This document shows positions 27,331 through 37,514 of a stretch of 64,000 nucleotides of DNA, in pieces. Below the pieces are notes generated by a model, which was given only the letters and a program-made list of their open reading frames with translations, was not told where the DNA came from and searched no databases. The number at the start of each line of letters is the position of its first letter. Position 1 is the first letter of the stretch. This DNA is from Candidatus Electrothrix rattekaaiensis (GTDB lineage: Bacteria; Desulfobacterota; Desulfobulbia; Desulfobulbales; Desulfobulbaceae). Location: positions 496,001 through 560,000 of the forward strand of contig JAVQMD010000001.1 in assembly GCA_032595675.1 (NCBI GenBank), given 5' to 3'. A program made the translations under genes and the position numbers.

Positions 27331-27420
27331 ACAAGCCCTCTGCATTAGTAGTGCAAACGTGTTGCAAAAGGAGAGAGACTGAACTGTGGAGAGCCCGCAC
27401 TTGGTAGCTCTGGTAAGCCT

Positions 27421-27864
27421 TTAGAGAATTACCAAGGTTATCCCGCGATTGCCTCTGTTGAGGTCACTGTGCTGACGAAGAAAGGGGAAACGACGCACCA
27501 TGTTGCGTCCGGGGCCGTTGCCGGTGCTGAAGTTCTCACCGTCTAACACATCGTTAATCTCGCCGCGATATTTGAGATATTGCAATTTCTCCCGAATTTC
27601 TTCCCTGATTACACCGCCGCGACCTGATGAACCGTAACCGTGGATCAGCGTGAGCACGCGGCATCTTTCTTTTCTGGCCTGCTCCAGTTCTCGTTCAAGT
27701 CGCCCCAAGGCCTGCTCCACAGTGGGCATGCCCCGTTTCAGTTTGACCTCCCGGTGTGGAATGCCCCGTCCAGAGGGAGAGAATTTCAGCTCGGACTCGC
27801 AAAAAGGACAACGGCTGATACCCGAGTCCACCTCGTTGCCGCAGACCTCACAAAAAAGCTGCAT
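27421..27864 (-). CDS. Zinc-ribbon Smr-domain protein
   Basis: 147 residues. The N-terminus is a C4 zinc ribbon (CEVCGNEVDSGISRCPFCES). The rest is a short Smr (MutS2-type) domain with the signature LTLIHGYGSSGRGGVIREEI. Smr domains act as nucleases or nucleic-acid binders. The zinc-ribbon plus Smr form is a small stand-alone type. It lies 6 nt downstream of the rel gene on the same strand and is likely cotranscribed with it. Confidence 0.8.
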   Translation of the reverse strand: MQLFCEVCGNEVDSGISRCPFCESELKFSPSGRGIPHREVKLKRGMPTVEQALGRLERELEQARKERCRVLTLIHGYGSSGRGGVIREEIREKLQYLKYRGEINDVLDGENFSTGNGPGRNMVRRFPFLRQHSDLNRGNRGITLVIL

Positions 27865-27870
27865 CTCACC

Positions 27871-30033
27871 CTACCGCCTGCGCACTTCGATCATATCCGG
27901 CATCTGCTGGAGATGGATCAGTAATTTTTGCAGATGGTCTGTGTCGGTAATTTCGAGAACAACGCGGAACTCAGCAATATTCTCCGCATTTGTCCGAGAA
28001 CTGAACTCAACAACATCGGCATCATCACTGGAGATTAATGAGCTGATATCTGCCAGCAGGTTTTTTCTGTCTTCGGCGCGTAAAAAGAGTTCGGTTCGGT
28101 GTCTGCCCTGCATATTGCTGGACCAGTTGACTTCAACCCAGCGAGTCGGATCTGTGGCCAGCAGGCTGGGGCAATCGGCCTTATGCACGGAGATTCCCAC
28201 CCCGGTGGTGATAAAACCGATAACCTCGTCGCCCGGCACCGGCTTACAGCATTGGCTGATTTTGATCAGCATATCATCAACACCGTCAATCTGGACCGCA
28301 CCTTTGGCCGTCGGCGCAGGCTGCTGCGGCCCCGCCTCAACGAACTGCTCCGGCAGCTCTTCTTCCCGGCTCTGCTCTTCCTGCTGTTGCAGTTCTTTGG
28401 GGAGCAGGGCACGTTCAAGATGGCGGAATGTAATTGCTCCGGTTCCCGTCTTGGCCAGCATGTCATCCAGAGAGTTACAGCGCAACTCTTGTAACAAGAG
28501 ACGAATATGGCCGCTCTTTATCAGTTTTTTCAGGCTGGTGCCAAGCTGCTTCAGCCCCCGTTCACAGATCTCGCGTCCTTCCTCTAGAGTCTTTTCTTTT
28601 TCCTCCCGCCGTAGCCATTGCCGGATCTTTGCTCTGGCCCGACTGGTCTTGACCAGTTGCAGCCATGCCTGCTTGGGATGCTGATTTTTTGAGGTGATGA
28701 TTTCGACAATGTCGCCGTTCTGCAATTCATATTTGAGTTGCACCAGACGACCGTTCACTCTGGCACCGGTACATCGGTCGCCGACAGCAGTATGGATGGC
28801 ATAGGCAAAATCAATAGGCGTGGACCCTCTGGGCATCTCGCGTACTTCGCCTGTCGGGGTCAGGGCGTACACATCCGGGTCAAAAAGCTCGCCGCGCACC
28901 GAGTCAAGAAATTCGCCGGGATCTTCAACTTCCTGAAGACTTTTGACCAGTTTCTTGAGATCCTTGAAAAGGCGGGCATCCCGGGAGTTGATCTTCTGCC
29001 CTTCTTTATAGGCCCAGTGGGCCGCAACACCTTCCTGCGCCACCCTGTCCATTTCTTCCGTGCGGATCTGGATCTCGATGAAATGGCCACCGGGTCCGGC
29101 CACCGTGGTGTGCAGCGACTGGTAGTTGTTGGATTTAGGCGCGGAAATGAAATCCTTGATTCGACCCGGAACCGGTGTCCAGTTGCCATGAATGGTGCCC
29201 AAGGCCTCGTAGCACTCTTTGACCGTGTTCACGATAATACGAAAAGCCACCTTATCGTACACCTGCTCAATGGGAATATTCTGGACAATCAGCTTTTTAT
29301 AAATGGAATACAAATGCTTGGGCCGTCCTATGACCCGAACTGGAATGACCTGGTTCTTTTTCAACTTTTTGCGGAGAATACCGATGACCTCATCGACATA
29401 CTTTTCCCGTTCTCCCAGGGTGCTGACCAGATGGCCCATCAACTCCTTATATTCCGCCGGAAAAAGGTACTGAAACGAGAGATCCTCAAGCTCCCGCTTG
29501 AGCCAGTCTATACCGAGCCGGCTAGCCAGCGGCGCATAGAGGTCCATGGTTTCCCGAGACAGCTGCCGCTGTTTTTTTTCGCTTTCCTGATGGAGGAGGA
29601 GCATGTCATGCAGGCGATCGGCAAGCTTGACCAGGAGAACTCGGATATCCGATCCCATAGCCAGGAACAGTTTGCGGATGTTTTCCGCCTGATAGGCCAT
29701 TTTGGAATCATAGCGGACATTGGTTATCTTTGTGGTTCCGTTGATAATATTGGCTACGTCATGGCCGAATTTTCCTTCCAGCTCCTCCGGTGTCGCAACA
29801 CCTTCCTTCAAGACTCCGTGGAGCAGGCTTGCAATGATCGTATCCAGATCCAAATGCATGGAGGCCACAGTATTGGCCACGTTCAGCAGATGGCTGATAT
29901 ACGATCTTCCCGAGGAGTGGAGAAGTACCCTGTGCCGTTCAACGGCAAAGGTATAGGCATCCTCAAGATTACCCAGATCATCCTCGGAAAGGTATTCGCC
30001 TGCCGTGTTTTTCAGTTCGTCAAAATCAACCAT
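27871..30033 (-). CDS. rel: Long RelA/SpoT homologue, hydrolase site degenerate
   Basis: 720 residues with the full architecture. The N-terminal HD hydrolase region is followed by the (p)ppGpp synthetase (VYDKVAFRIIV…GRIKDFISAPKSNNYQSLHT…EIQIRT), TGS (VYALTPTGEVREMPRGSTPIDFAYAIHTAVG), a helical/CC part and a C-terminal ACT domain. The synthetase has the RxKD charge motif usual in Rel/SpoT rather than the ExDD of RelA. In the hydrolase domain the catalytic His-Asp pair reads LLHG (His72, Gly73) and the following EDT reads KEG, while His48 and Asp139 remain. Hydrolysis is therefore probably lost, making this a synthetase-biased enzyme. Confidence 0.9.
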   Translation of the reverse strand: MVDFDELKNTAGEYLSEDDLGNLEDAYTFAVERHRVLLHSSGRSYISHLLNVANTVASMHLDLDTIIASLLHGVLKEGVATPEELEGKFGHDVANIINGTTKITNVRYDSKMAYQAENIRKLFLAMGSDIRVLLVKLADRLHDMLLLHQESEKKQRQLSRETMDLYAPLASRLGIDWLKRELEDLSFQYLFPAEYKELMGHLVSTLGEREKYVDEVIGILRKKLKKNQVIPVRVIGRPKHLYSIYKKLIVQNIPIEQVYDKVAFRIIVNTVKECYEALGTIHGNWTPVPGRIKDFISAPKSNNYQSLHTTVAGPGGHFIEIQIRTEEMDRVAQEGVAAHWAYKEGQKINSRDARLFKDLKKLVKSLQEVEDPGEFLDSVRGELFDPDVYALTPTGEVREMPRGSTPIDFAYAIHTAVGDRCTGARVNGRLVQLKYELQNGDIVEIITSKNQHPKQAWLQLVKTSRARAKIRQWLRREEKEKTLEEGREICERGLKQLGTSLKKLIKSGHIRLLLQELRCNSLDDMLAKTGTGAITFRHLERALLPKELQQQEEQSREEELPEQFVEAGPQQPAPTAKGAVQIDGVDDMLIKISQCCKPVPGDEVIGFITTGVGISVHKADCPSLLATDPTRWVEVNWSSNMQGRHRTELFLRAEDRKNLLADISSLISSDDADVVEFSSRTNAENIAEFRVVLEITDTDHLQKLLIHLQQMPDMIEVRRR

Positions 30034-30082
30034 TTTTATCAGGATTATCAGAAAACGGGAAACGTTTATCCGCAGCTTGTTA

Positions 30083-31810
30083 TTAAAGGGCGTTCAGCTC
30101 ATCTCGGATGAAGGTGGTTATTGTTGATGCGGCCTGTTCATAGGCAAGCAGGGTGGTTGTGCCGTCGCGTCGTGTCCGCAACTCCACCTGTCCTTCTTTT
30201 TCCCAGGTTTTCCCGACTGTCACCCGATAGGGAATGCCGAGAAGATCAGCATCCTTGAACTTTGATCCTGGACGCTCGTCCCGGTCATCCAGAAGAACTT
30301 CCAGACCTGCGGCTTGAAGATCCTGGTAGAGTTTTTCTGCGGCTGCGGTGGTCTCCTCGTTTTTTATGTTCAGATTCAGGACAATGACCTGAACCGGTGC
30401 CAAAGGCAGGGGGAAAATGATGCCGTTCTCATCATGATTCTGCTCAATGGCGGCAGCCACCACCCGGCTGATTCCGATACCGTAGCAGCCCATGACCATA
30501 GCCTGTTCCTTGCCTTCCTGATCCTGATACACTGCATGCATGGCCTCAGAGTAGTTGGTCCCCAGTTTGAAAATATGACCGACTTCAATGCCCTCGGTTA
30601 ATTCCAAGGCACCTCGGCAGACAGGGCAGCGATCCTGTTCCGTGATCTGACGGAGATCACCCACAGCAATCGGGGTGAAATCCCTGCCCGGATGAACACC
30701 GGTCAGGTGATGTCCTTTTTCATTGGCTCCGGCAACGGCATTGATCATGGTCATAACCTCTTGATCTGCGACCAGCTTGATGGGAATACCAACCGGTCCG
30801 ATATAGCCCACAGGCAGTTTGGTCAGCTTCCAGACCGTGTCATCTTCAGCCAATTCAACCTCAGCGACATCAAGCAGGTTTTTCAGTTTTACGGATTGCA
30901 CCTCACGATCCCCGCGCACCAGCACAGCCACCGGTTCGTCATCGGCAAGGTAGATCATGGTCTTGATGACCTCCCTGGGTGTGACCTTGAGGAATTCCGC
31001 CACCCGGTCCACCTTTTTCATGCCCGGTGTTTCGACCTTGATGCAGTCCTGTGCTTCGTCTGCCGGGGTATCTTTTGACTCTGTCTCAGCGAGAACCACC
31101 TTGGCCTTTTCTACATTGGCAGCATACTCGCATTCCTGACAGATGACCAAAGTGTCTTCTCCTGTATCGGCCAGCACCATGAATTCATGGGAAAAGGATC
31201 CGCCAATGCTGCCGGAATCCGCTTCCACAGCACGGAATTCAAGCCCGCAACGTTGAAAAATACGGGTGTACGCATCGCGCATGGTCTGGTAACTTTGATT
31301 GGCCGCTTCATCGCTGACGTCAAAGGAGTAGGCATCCTTCATGATAAACTCGCGTCCGCGCATCAGGCCGAAGCGGGGACGGATCTCGTCGCGGAACTTG
31401 GTCTGCATCTGATACAGATTCACAGGCAGCTGGCGATAGGAATGCAGCTCGCGGCGGGCGATATCGGTAATAACCTCTTCATGGGTGGGGCCGAGACAGT
31501 ACTCTCGATTATGTCGATCTTGGAAGCGGAGCAGTTCAGGACCGTATTTCACCCATCGCCCTGACTCCTGCCAGAGGTCGGCAGGCTGGACCATAGGCAT
31601 AAGCAGTTCTTGGGCACCGGATCGGTTCATCTCCTCGCGGACAATGGTTTCTACTTTTCTGATTGCTGCTAGCCCGAGCGGAAGGTAGGTATACAGACCT
31701 GAAGTCAGTTTGCGGATACAACCGGCCCGCAGCAGCAGCTGATGACTGATAACTTCGGCTTCGGCTGGTATTTCTTTGGCCGTGCGGATGAGCATCTGAG
31801 AATAACGCAT
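30083..31810 (-). CDS. proS: Prolyl-tRNA synthetase, bacterial type
   Basis: 575 residues. Class II synthetase with motif 1 region in LGLAAIRKVETIVREEMNRSGAQELLMP, motif 2 around QMQTKFRDEIRPRFGLMRGREFIMKD, motif 3 GCYGIGISRVVAAAIEQNHDENG, an INS editing insertion between motifs 2 and 3 (with the DRVAEFLKVTPREVIKTMIY YbaK-like stretch), and a C-terminal anticodon-binding domain. It charges tRNA-Pro. It lies 49 nt upstream of rel on the same strand. The first 300 bp upstream separate it from the divergent sensor kinase. Confidence 0.97.
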   Translation of the reverse strand: MRYSQMLIRTAKEIPAEAEVISHQLLLRAGCIRKLTSGLYTYLPLGLAAIRKVETIVREEMNRSGAQELLMPMVQPADLWQESGRWVKYGPELLRFQDRHNREYCLGPTHEEVITDIARRELHSYRQLPVNLYQMQTKFRDEIRPRFGLMRGREFIMKDAYSFDVSDEAANQSYQTMRDAYTRIFQRCGLEFRAVEADSGSIGGSFSHEFMVLADTGEDTLVICQECEYAANVEKAKVVLAETESKDTPADEAQDCIKVETPGMKKVDRVAEFLKVTPREVIKTMIYLADDEPVAVLVRGDREVQSVKLKNLLDVAEVELAEDDTVWKLTKLPVGYIGPVGIPIKLVADQEVMTMINAVAGANEKGHHLTGVHPGRDFTPIAVGDLRQITEQDRCPVCRGALELTEGIEVGHIFKLGTNYSEAMHAVYQDQEGKEQAMVMGCYGIGISRVVAAAIEQNHDENGIIFPLPLAPVQVIVLNLNIKNEETTAAAEKLYQDLQAAGLEVLLDDRDERPGSKFKDADLLGIPYRVTVGKTWEKEGQVELRTRRDGTTTLLAYEQAASTITTFIRDELNAL

Positions 31811-32021
31811 AATAGAGTAACTGTATCTGAAGGTTGGATGTATTAAGCATATGAGAGAAAAAGAGAACGGTTCCGTCAGGCCGGAACAACTGGTCGGAAA
31901 GAGCTTGAAAACTTCATTCAGCTGAACAGGTTACGTTCTCTCACTGAAAATACCATAGAACCTCCTGAATGACAATGGACTTTGGTGCAAGGGTTTGTTC
32001 TTGTCAAAACAGGTTCTCTGT

Positions 32022-32051
32022 TTGACTTCGTTTCAGCTCTTTTGATATTAT
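32022..32051 (+). promoter_or_regulatory. Promoter candidate for the sensor kinase pair
   Basis: TTGACT (32022-32027), 18-nt spacer, TATTAT (32046-32051), about 60 nt before the kinase start, inside the 299-nt gap between divergent proS and the kinase gene. Confidence 0.5.
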
Positions 32052-32109
32052 AAGGCTAATGCATGCTTCCGGTTGTATTTTTTGAAAAAACTGGTCAGGA
32101 GAACAGGCA

Positions 32110-35100
32110 TTGATGACATTGATGATACACCGTTGTGGAAAAGTGAAGTTACGCAATCATGTCCTGCTGTTGTGGATATGCCTGACCTGTATTCTTCTGG
32201 CGACAATTTATTTTGTATTCACCCTGCTCATTTATCGTCATTATCAGGAGCAGGCCCGGAAGCGGATTGAGCAGGGAATTCTTACCCTGGAGCAAAAGCT
32301 GAAACAGGGAGAAGGAGAGCCGACCCCGGGTTTTCTTGCGGAACAGATCACTTCGGAACTTTTAGAGCATATTGCCTATGAGAACGGGTGTGATATTTAT
32401 CTGTATGCGGCCCCAGCAGACTCTGCGAATTTTGCGAATTTTGCGGATTCGCAAATGCTTGCGAGCAGCCTTGCCGCTAGCAGTCCGCCCTTGTATGCCA
32501 AAGGTTATCCTGTGGATAATTTGCCCGTTTTGGACACCGGGGTTGAACAATGGCAGGCTCGACAGATCAGTGATGAAAATAATATCATGTACGGAGCACG
32601 GCTTCTTCTGCGGGAAAAGGAACAGGAAAAGGGACATGCCGTGCTGCTGTTTGCACAGTCGCTGGATTTTGTGCATCAGGGTGTTGCGGTGCTCAGAGAA
32701 ACCCTTGTTCTTGCTTTTATCATAGTCTTTTTGCTGTTTTTTCCTATTGCGGCATTTTTTGTTCGTTATTCAGTGACCCGCCCTGTGGAACGCCTTATTG
32801 CAGCGATGAATTCTTTTGATACAAAACAGTATCTACATCTTGAAGAAGAAGTGGGGACTGTTGAATTCTCTTCGTTAGCTTCAGCATTTAATCGGATGGT
32901 GAATGTGTTGCGGCATCATGATCAACAGGTCAACATCCTTTCGACAGCGGTTGAGCAGAGTCCCGCTGCTGTTGTGATTACTGATCTTGAAGGGAAGATT
33001 GAATATGTTAACTCCAGGATGGAGCAGTTGACCGGCTACACGGCTGAGGAGTTGAAAGGACGTTCCACCAGTGTCTTTCAATCAGGATATACTCCGGAGG
33101 AAAAATATGACGAGCTTTGGCAAACCGTTACCGGTGGCAGGATCTGGAAAGAAGAATTACTGAATAAACGGAAAGGCGGTGCCTTGTTCTGGGAATCCGT
33201 TGTTGTCGCCCCTATTTTTTCTGAAGATTCGATAATTATTAAATTTGTCGCTCTAAAAGAGGATATCACGGAGCGTAAAAAGACGCAGGAACTGTTGCGA
33301 CAGAGCGAAAGACGGTATCGCCAGACCTTTGAAACAAATATGGCGGTGAAGCTGATTATTGATCCAACAGACGGTACTATTGTCGAGGCCAATCAGGCCG
33401 CTGCCGCCTATTATGGATATTCGGTGGAGCGGCTTGTCGCTATGCGTATAACTGATATCAATCAGCTTTCTCCCGAAGAAGTGCAGAAGGAAATGGTCTG
33501 GGCTGAACAGGAAGAACGGCTGTATTTCAACTTTCGCCATAAATTGGCTTCTGGAGAAGTGCGTGATGTGGAAGTGTATTCGGGCCCCCTGCAAAACGGA
33601 GAGCGGACATTACTCTACTCTATTATTCATGATATTACAGACCGCCGACAGGCGGAAAAGCAGCTTGTTGCGGCAAAAGAACAGGCTGAATCCGCCAGTC
33701 GCGCCAAATCTGTTTTTTTGGCCAATATAACGCATGAACTGCGTACCCCTTTAAATGCGATTCTCGGATATACACAGCTTCTCGGGAGAGACAAAACTTT
33801 AACCTTAAAACAGCTGAACAATGTGCAGATTATCAGGAATTCAGGCGAATACCTGTTGATGCTTATTAATGATATCCTTGATCTTTCAAAAATAGAGGCA
33901 GGGAAAATAGAACTCGTCCCGAAGGTGTTCAGGTTACCTGGTTTTTTTTCTGGAATAGTGGATATTTTCAGGGCAGAGGCAGAATTTAAGAAAGTAACGC
34001 TGCAATGCCGAGAAGGCCCTCAGCAACCGACATTTGTGCAGGCAGATGAATTACGAATACGTCAGGTTGCTTTCAACCTGCTTTCTAATGCGGTAAAGTT
34101 TACCCCCAAGAGGGGGCATTGTCTCTTGCATTCTGAGGTGAAAAGAACCGGTGAGAAAAAGGCACTTCTGACAGTAAGGGTTGAAGATAACGGACCTGGT
34201 ATTCCCCGTACAATGCAGGAAAAAATTTTTGAGCCCTTCAGGCAGAGTGGGGAACGTTTGCAATACTCGGAAGGCTTCGGGATCGGCCTTGCCATCAGTC
34301 ATAAATTGGTTCGCCTCATGGGAGGAGAACTACAGGTCAAGAGTCCGCTTAATCTGCATTATCAGCAGGGTGAGGAATTTGAGGAGCCGGGAAGTCGTTT
34401 TTCCTTCACAATCCCGGTCGAAATCATGGAGCAAGATAGACCCGATCAAGAAGTTCAGCCTGTTGTTACCGGGTATAGGGCTATCAAGGGGGATACACCG
34501 AAAAAAATTCTGATTATATCCGATAGTGCATCAAACCAGCTAGTTTTGGAGAATATCCTTTCTTCTTTTGGATTTCAAGTGGATGAACTGGTCAATAAAG
34601 ACATGCTGGCTGATGTATGGGAACAGAAACAGTTCAGACCCGACGCGATTCTGGCAGTATTGCCCACAGTAGAATGTGAAGAGTTGGCTATCTTGCAGCA
34701 GATAAAAAAACAGGAGAGCTACAACCTGCTACCAGTCATCGCCCTTGCCGATGAATCAGTTTTTTCCGCTTTAGAAGAAAAACAACAGGAAAAACTTTAT
34801 ACAGCCCATGTTGTCAAACCATTTTCCGGCTTTGACCTGCTCTCTGTGCTGGCGGAACACCTCCCCATAGTGCTGGTATATGATAATGATAGAAAAAAAG
34901 CTGAGAAGAGCGAGCCGGAGTTTGTAGTCCCTCCGTGTGAAGAACTGGAGGCATTGCTTCTCAAAGTCCGGCAGGGTGATGTGGCCGGGATTGATCGGCA
35001 GGTTTCCTTTTTATTATCGATGGATTCAGGAAAGTATAAGGAATTTGCCATGCAGGTTAAGCTGCTTGCAGAAGATTTTCAACTGAATATGATCGCCGAT

Positions 35101-35130
35101 TTAGTTAAACGATACGGAATTATTCAATGA
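32110..35130 (+). CDS. Membrane hybrid sensor histidine kinase with pseudo-receiver
   Basis: 1006 residues. TM1 covers about 18-42, then a periplasmic sensor of about 150 residues, TM2 about 200-222, HAMP, and two PAS domains (about 275-400 and 405-520). HisKA follows with FLANITHELRTPLNAILGYTQLL, then HATPase_c (N box FNLLSNAVKF, G1 VEDNGPGIP, G2 EGFGIGLAISH). A receiver-like C-terminal domain (about 800-925) lacks the phospho-acceptor Asp: the beta3 end reads DAILAVLP, and the acidic pair after beta1 is SDS. A helical tail resembling an HPt follows but lacks a clear His motif. It overlaps the next kinase gene by 4 nt (ATGA), so the two proteins probably act together. Confidence 0.88.
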   Translation: MMTLMIHRCGKVKLRNHVLLLWICLTCILLATIYFVFTLLIYRHYQEQARKRIEQGILTLEQKLKQGEGEPTPGFLAEQITSELLEHIAYENGCDIYLYAAPADSANFANFADSQMLASSLAASSPPLYAKGYPVDNLPVLDTGVEQWQARQISDENNIMYGARLLLREKEQEKGHAVLLFAQSLDFVHQGVAVLRETLVLAFIIVFLLFFPIAAFFVRYSVTRPVERLIAAMNSFDTKQYLHLEEEVGTVEFSSLASAFNRMVNVLRHHDQQVNILSTAVEQSPAAVVITDLEGKIEYVNSRMEQLTGYTAEELKGRSTSVFQSGYTPEEKYDELWQTVTGGRIWKEELLNKRKGGALFWESVVVAPIFSEDSIIIKFVALKEDITERKKTQELLRQSERRYRQTFETNMAVKLIIDPTDGTIVEANQAAAAYYGYSVERLVAMRITDINQLSPEEVQKEMVWAEQEERLYFNFRHKLASGEVRDVEVYSGPLQNGERTLLYSIIHDITDRRQAEKQLVAAKEQAESASRAKSVFLANITHELRTPLNAILGYTQLLGRDKTLTLKQLNNVQIIRNSGEYLLMLINDILDLSKIEAGKIELVPKVFRLPGFFSGIVDIFRAEAEFKKVTLQCREGPQQPTFVQADELRIRQVAFNLLSNAVKFTPKRGHCLLHSEVKRTGEKKALLTVRVEDNGPGIPRTMQEKIFEPFRQSGERLQYSEGFGIGLAISHKLVRLMGGELQVKSPLNLHYQQGEEFEEPGSRFSFTIPVEIMEQDRPDQEVQPVVTGYRAIKGDTPKKILIISDSASNQLVLENILSSFGFQVDELVNKDMLADVWEQKQFRPDAILAVLPTVECEELAILQQIKKQESYNLLPVIALADESVFSALEEKQQEKLYTAHVVKPFSGFDLLSVLAEHLPIVLVYDNDRKKAEKSEPEFVVPPCEELEALLLKVRQGDVAGIDRQVSFLLSMDSGKYKEFAMQVKLLAEDFQLNMIADLVKRYGIIQ

Positions 35131-37436
35131 ACCATCAGGGAAAAGATATTATTCTGATCGTAGATGATCAGCCCATTAATCTCAAGATTCTGCTCTCCTT
35201 TTTGCAAGAGCAGGATTTTGAGCTGCGTATATTGCAGAGCGGTGTTCAAGCCCTTGCTTTGTTGCAGGAGACCATTCCAGATATTATCCTGCTTGATGTG
35301 ATGATGCCGGATTTGGACGGCTTCGAGACCTGTCGCAGAATTAAAGCCGATGAGCGGCTTGTTGATATACCAGTTATTTTTATGACCGCTCTTGATACCG
35401 TAGAAGATAAGGTGACCGGTTTTAAAGCCGGTGGTGTTGATTATATTACGAAGCCTTTTCAGCAAACAGAGGTTTTGATTCGTATCAATACCCATATCAA
35501 TCTGCGTAAAAAAGCATTGAAACTGAAAGAGACGCAGGAGGAACTTCTGCTTCAGAAAAATAAGCTGGAGTCCTTGATTAATTCCATTCCAGATCCCATC
35601 TATATCAAAGATTTGGACAATAAATACATCGGTTGTAATAGGGCCTTTGAAGAGACAGCAGGAAAGCCGGAACAGGAGATTATTGGGAAAGAAGACGCTG
35701 TTGTTTTTTCTTCGGAAGTGGCTGCTTCCTTTAGAATAAAGGATCAGGAGATGCTTGCCTTTGGAGAAGCAAAACGGACAGAAGAGCTGATTGTCGCCCC
35801 TAGCGGAGAAAAATTGTTTTTTGATATTCGGAAAACACCCTATATCGGACCTGATGGTAACCTGCTCGGATTGATAGGTATTTTTCGTAATATTAATGAG
35901 CTGAAGAAGGCGCAGCAGGAGGCGGAAGAGGAACGGGAGCGGCTCAGTGTGACCTTGCAGTCTATCGGTGACGGGGTTATTACCACGGATGTGTATGGAA
36001 AAACAGTGTTTATCAACAGAGCCGCAGAGCAGTTGACAGGCTGGGAAAACGCCGATGCCGTCGGGAAAGCTTCTGATGAGATATTTAGAATTTTTGACGA
36101 AAAAACAGGTGAGAAAGCTCCGAGCCCGGTTGCAAGAGTTTTGCGGGCCGGGAAGCGATTAGCCCTGTCCCGGGATGCTGTTTTGCACCCTAAGGGCGGA
36201 ACAAAAATGAGTATCGCCGACAGTGGTGCCCCTATCCGGGATAGAGAAAACCAAGTCATCGGTGTTGTTATTATTTTTCGGGATATTACGCAGGAAAAAA
36301 AGATGGAGCAGGAGCGGGTCAAGATGCGCAAACTGGAGTCAGTTGGAGTCCTTGCTGGTGGCATTGCGCATGATTTTAACAACCTGCTTTCAGCGATTCT
36401 TGGTAATATTGAATTGGCCGCTTCCGGGGTCAAAGAGGATAGCAAGATATCGTCCCTGCTTGCCGATGCGCAGAAGGCGACTGAAAGAGCTACAAAACTG
36501 ACCTATCAGTTGCTGACCTTTTCTAAGGGTGGTGAGCCTATTAAAGAAAAAACCTCTCTGCCCGATCTGGTCAGTGAGTCAGCAAATTTTGTTCTGCATG
36601 GCTCCTTGGTGTCCTGTGAGTTTTCCTTTGCTGACGATCTGTGGATGATCTACGCAGACAGCGGACAAATGAGTCAGGTTATTCAAAACATTACTCTGAA
36701 TGCCAAAGATGCCATGCCCAACGGTGGGAGGATACGAGTGGAATGCAGTAATGTGAAAGATCTGGCTTCAGGCCTGTTGTTGCGTCGGCATAAAGGGAAT
36801 TTTGTCCGGATTACTCTTCAGGATACCGGCGTCGGTATTCCCCGTGATATCATAGATAGTATTTTTGACCCGTATTTTACCACCAAGAAAGAGGGGAATG
36901 GGCTCGGCCTAGCTATCTGTCATTCTATTATCAAGAAACACGGTGGTCATATTACTGTTCATTCGGAAGCACAACAGGGAACAATTTTTTCCATATATCT
37001 CCCTGCTCTTCCCGTCCCTAAAAGTAAGGCGGCTGAACCGCAGGATCAGGAAAAGATGGTCTCTTCAACAAAAATCATGGTTATGGACGACGATTTAATG
37101 CTGCGTAATCTGGCCCGTTCCCAGCTGGCAGCATTGGGACATGATGCGGTTCTTGTTAAGGACGGAGCCGAGGCTATCAGTACGTATCAGGAGATGCAGG
37201 AGAGTGATAGCCCGATTGATCTTGTTATCTTGGACCTGACTATTCCGGGTGGTATGGGGGGCAAGGAGACTGCACAAAAATTGCTTCAGCTGAACCCGGA
37301 GGCGAAACTCATTGTTGCCAGCGGCTACTCCAATGACCCGGTCATGGCGGGATATAGTGAGTACGGTTTTCGGGCAGCGGTGGCTAAGCCCTTTACCCTG
37401 AAGGAATTGCGCAAGGCCATTGCTGCGGCCCATTAA
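35127..37436 (+). CDS. Cytoplasmic REC-PAS-PAS-kinase-REC hybrid
   Basis: 769 residues, no transmembrane segment. The N-terminal receiver is intact (LIVDDQ…[15 protein letters not shown]…TKPF), followed by two PAS domains (about 145-265 and 270-395). An NtrB-like kinase core has the phospho-His in [19 protein letters not shown], HATPase_c has [11 protein letters not shown] and DTGVGIP…GNGLGLAIC, and a C-terminal receiver has MDDDLMLRN…[15 protein letters not shown] and a conserved Lys. The receiver of the preceding kinase appears dead, so this protein's N-terminal receiver may be its phosphorylation target. No DNA-binding output is present in either. Confidence 0.88.
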   Translation: MNHQGKDIILIVDDQPINLKILLSFLQEQDFELRILQSGVQALALLQETIPDIILLDVMMPDLDGFETCRRIKADERLVDIPVIFMTALDTVEDKVTGFKAGGVDYITKPFQQTEVLIRINTHINLRKKALKLKETQEELLLQKNKLESLINSIPDPIYIKDLDNKYIGCNRAFEETAGKPEQEIIGKEDAVVFSSEVAASFRIKDQEMLAFGEAKRTEELIVAPSGEKLFFDIRKTPYIGPDGNLLGLIGIFRNINELKKAQQEAEEERERLSVTLQSIGDGVITTDVYGKTVFINRAAEQLTGWENADAVGKASDEIFRIFDEKTGEKAPSPVARVLRAGKRLALSRDAVLHPKGGTKMSIADSGAPIRDRENQVIGVVIIFRDITQEKKMEQERVKMRKLESVGVLAGGIAHDFNNLLSAILGNIELAASGVKEDSKISSLLADAQKATERATKLTYQLLTFSKGGEPIKEKTSLPDLVSESANFVLHGSLVSCEFSFADDLWMIYADSGQMSQVIQNITLNAKDAMPNGGRIRVECSNVKDLASGLLLRRHKGNFVRITLQDTGVGIPRDIIDSIFDPYFTTKKEGNGLGLAICHSIIKKHGGHITVHSEAQQGTIFSIYLPALPVPKSKAAEPQDQEKMVSSTKIMVMDDDLMLRNLARSQLAALGHDAVLVKDGAEAISTYQEMQESDSPIDLVILDLTIPGGMGGKETAQKLLQLNPEAKLIVASGYSNDPVMAGYSEYGFRAAVAKPFTLKELRKAIAAAH

Positions 37437-37514
37437 CGGGTTTATTATTGATTCATCAACGGCAGAGGAAAGCAGACATTCAGTTTATTAAACAGGTCTC
37501 AGATTACCATGTGC

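Noticed and set aside
28738-30111. 457-residue open frame on the plus strand opposite rel
   Set aside because: Mirror of a real RelA/SpoT gene; the translation shows no domain and crosses into proS.
32425-32456. Short tandem 9-mer GCGAATTTT in the kinase sensor domain
   Set aside because: In-frame slippage repeat giving ANFANFADS; a minor coding variation without further signal.
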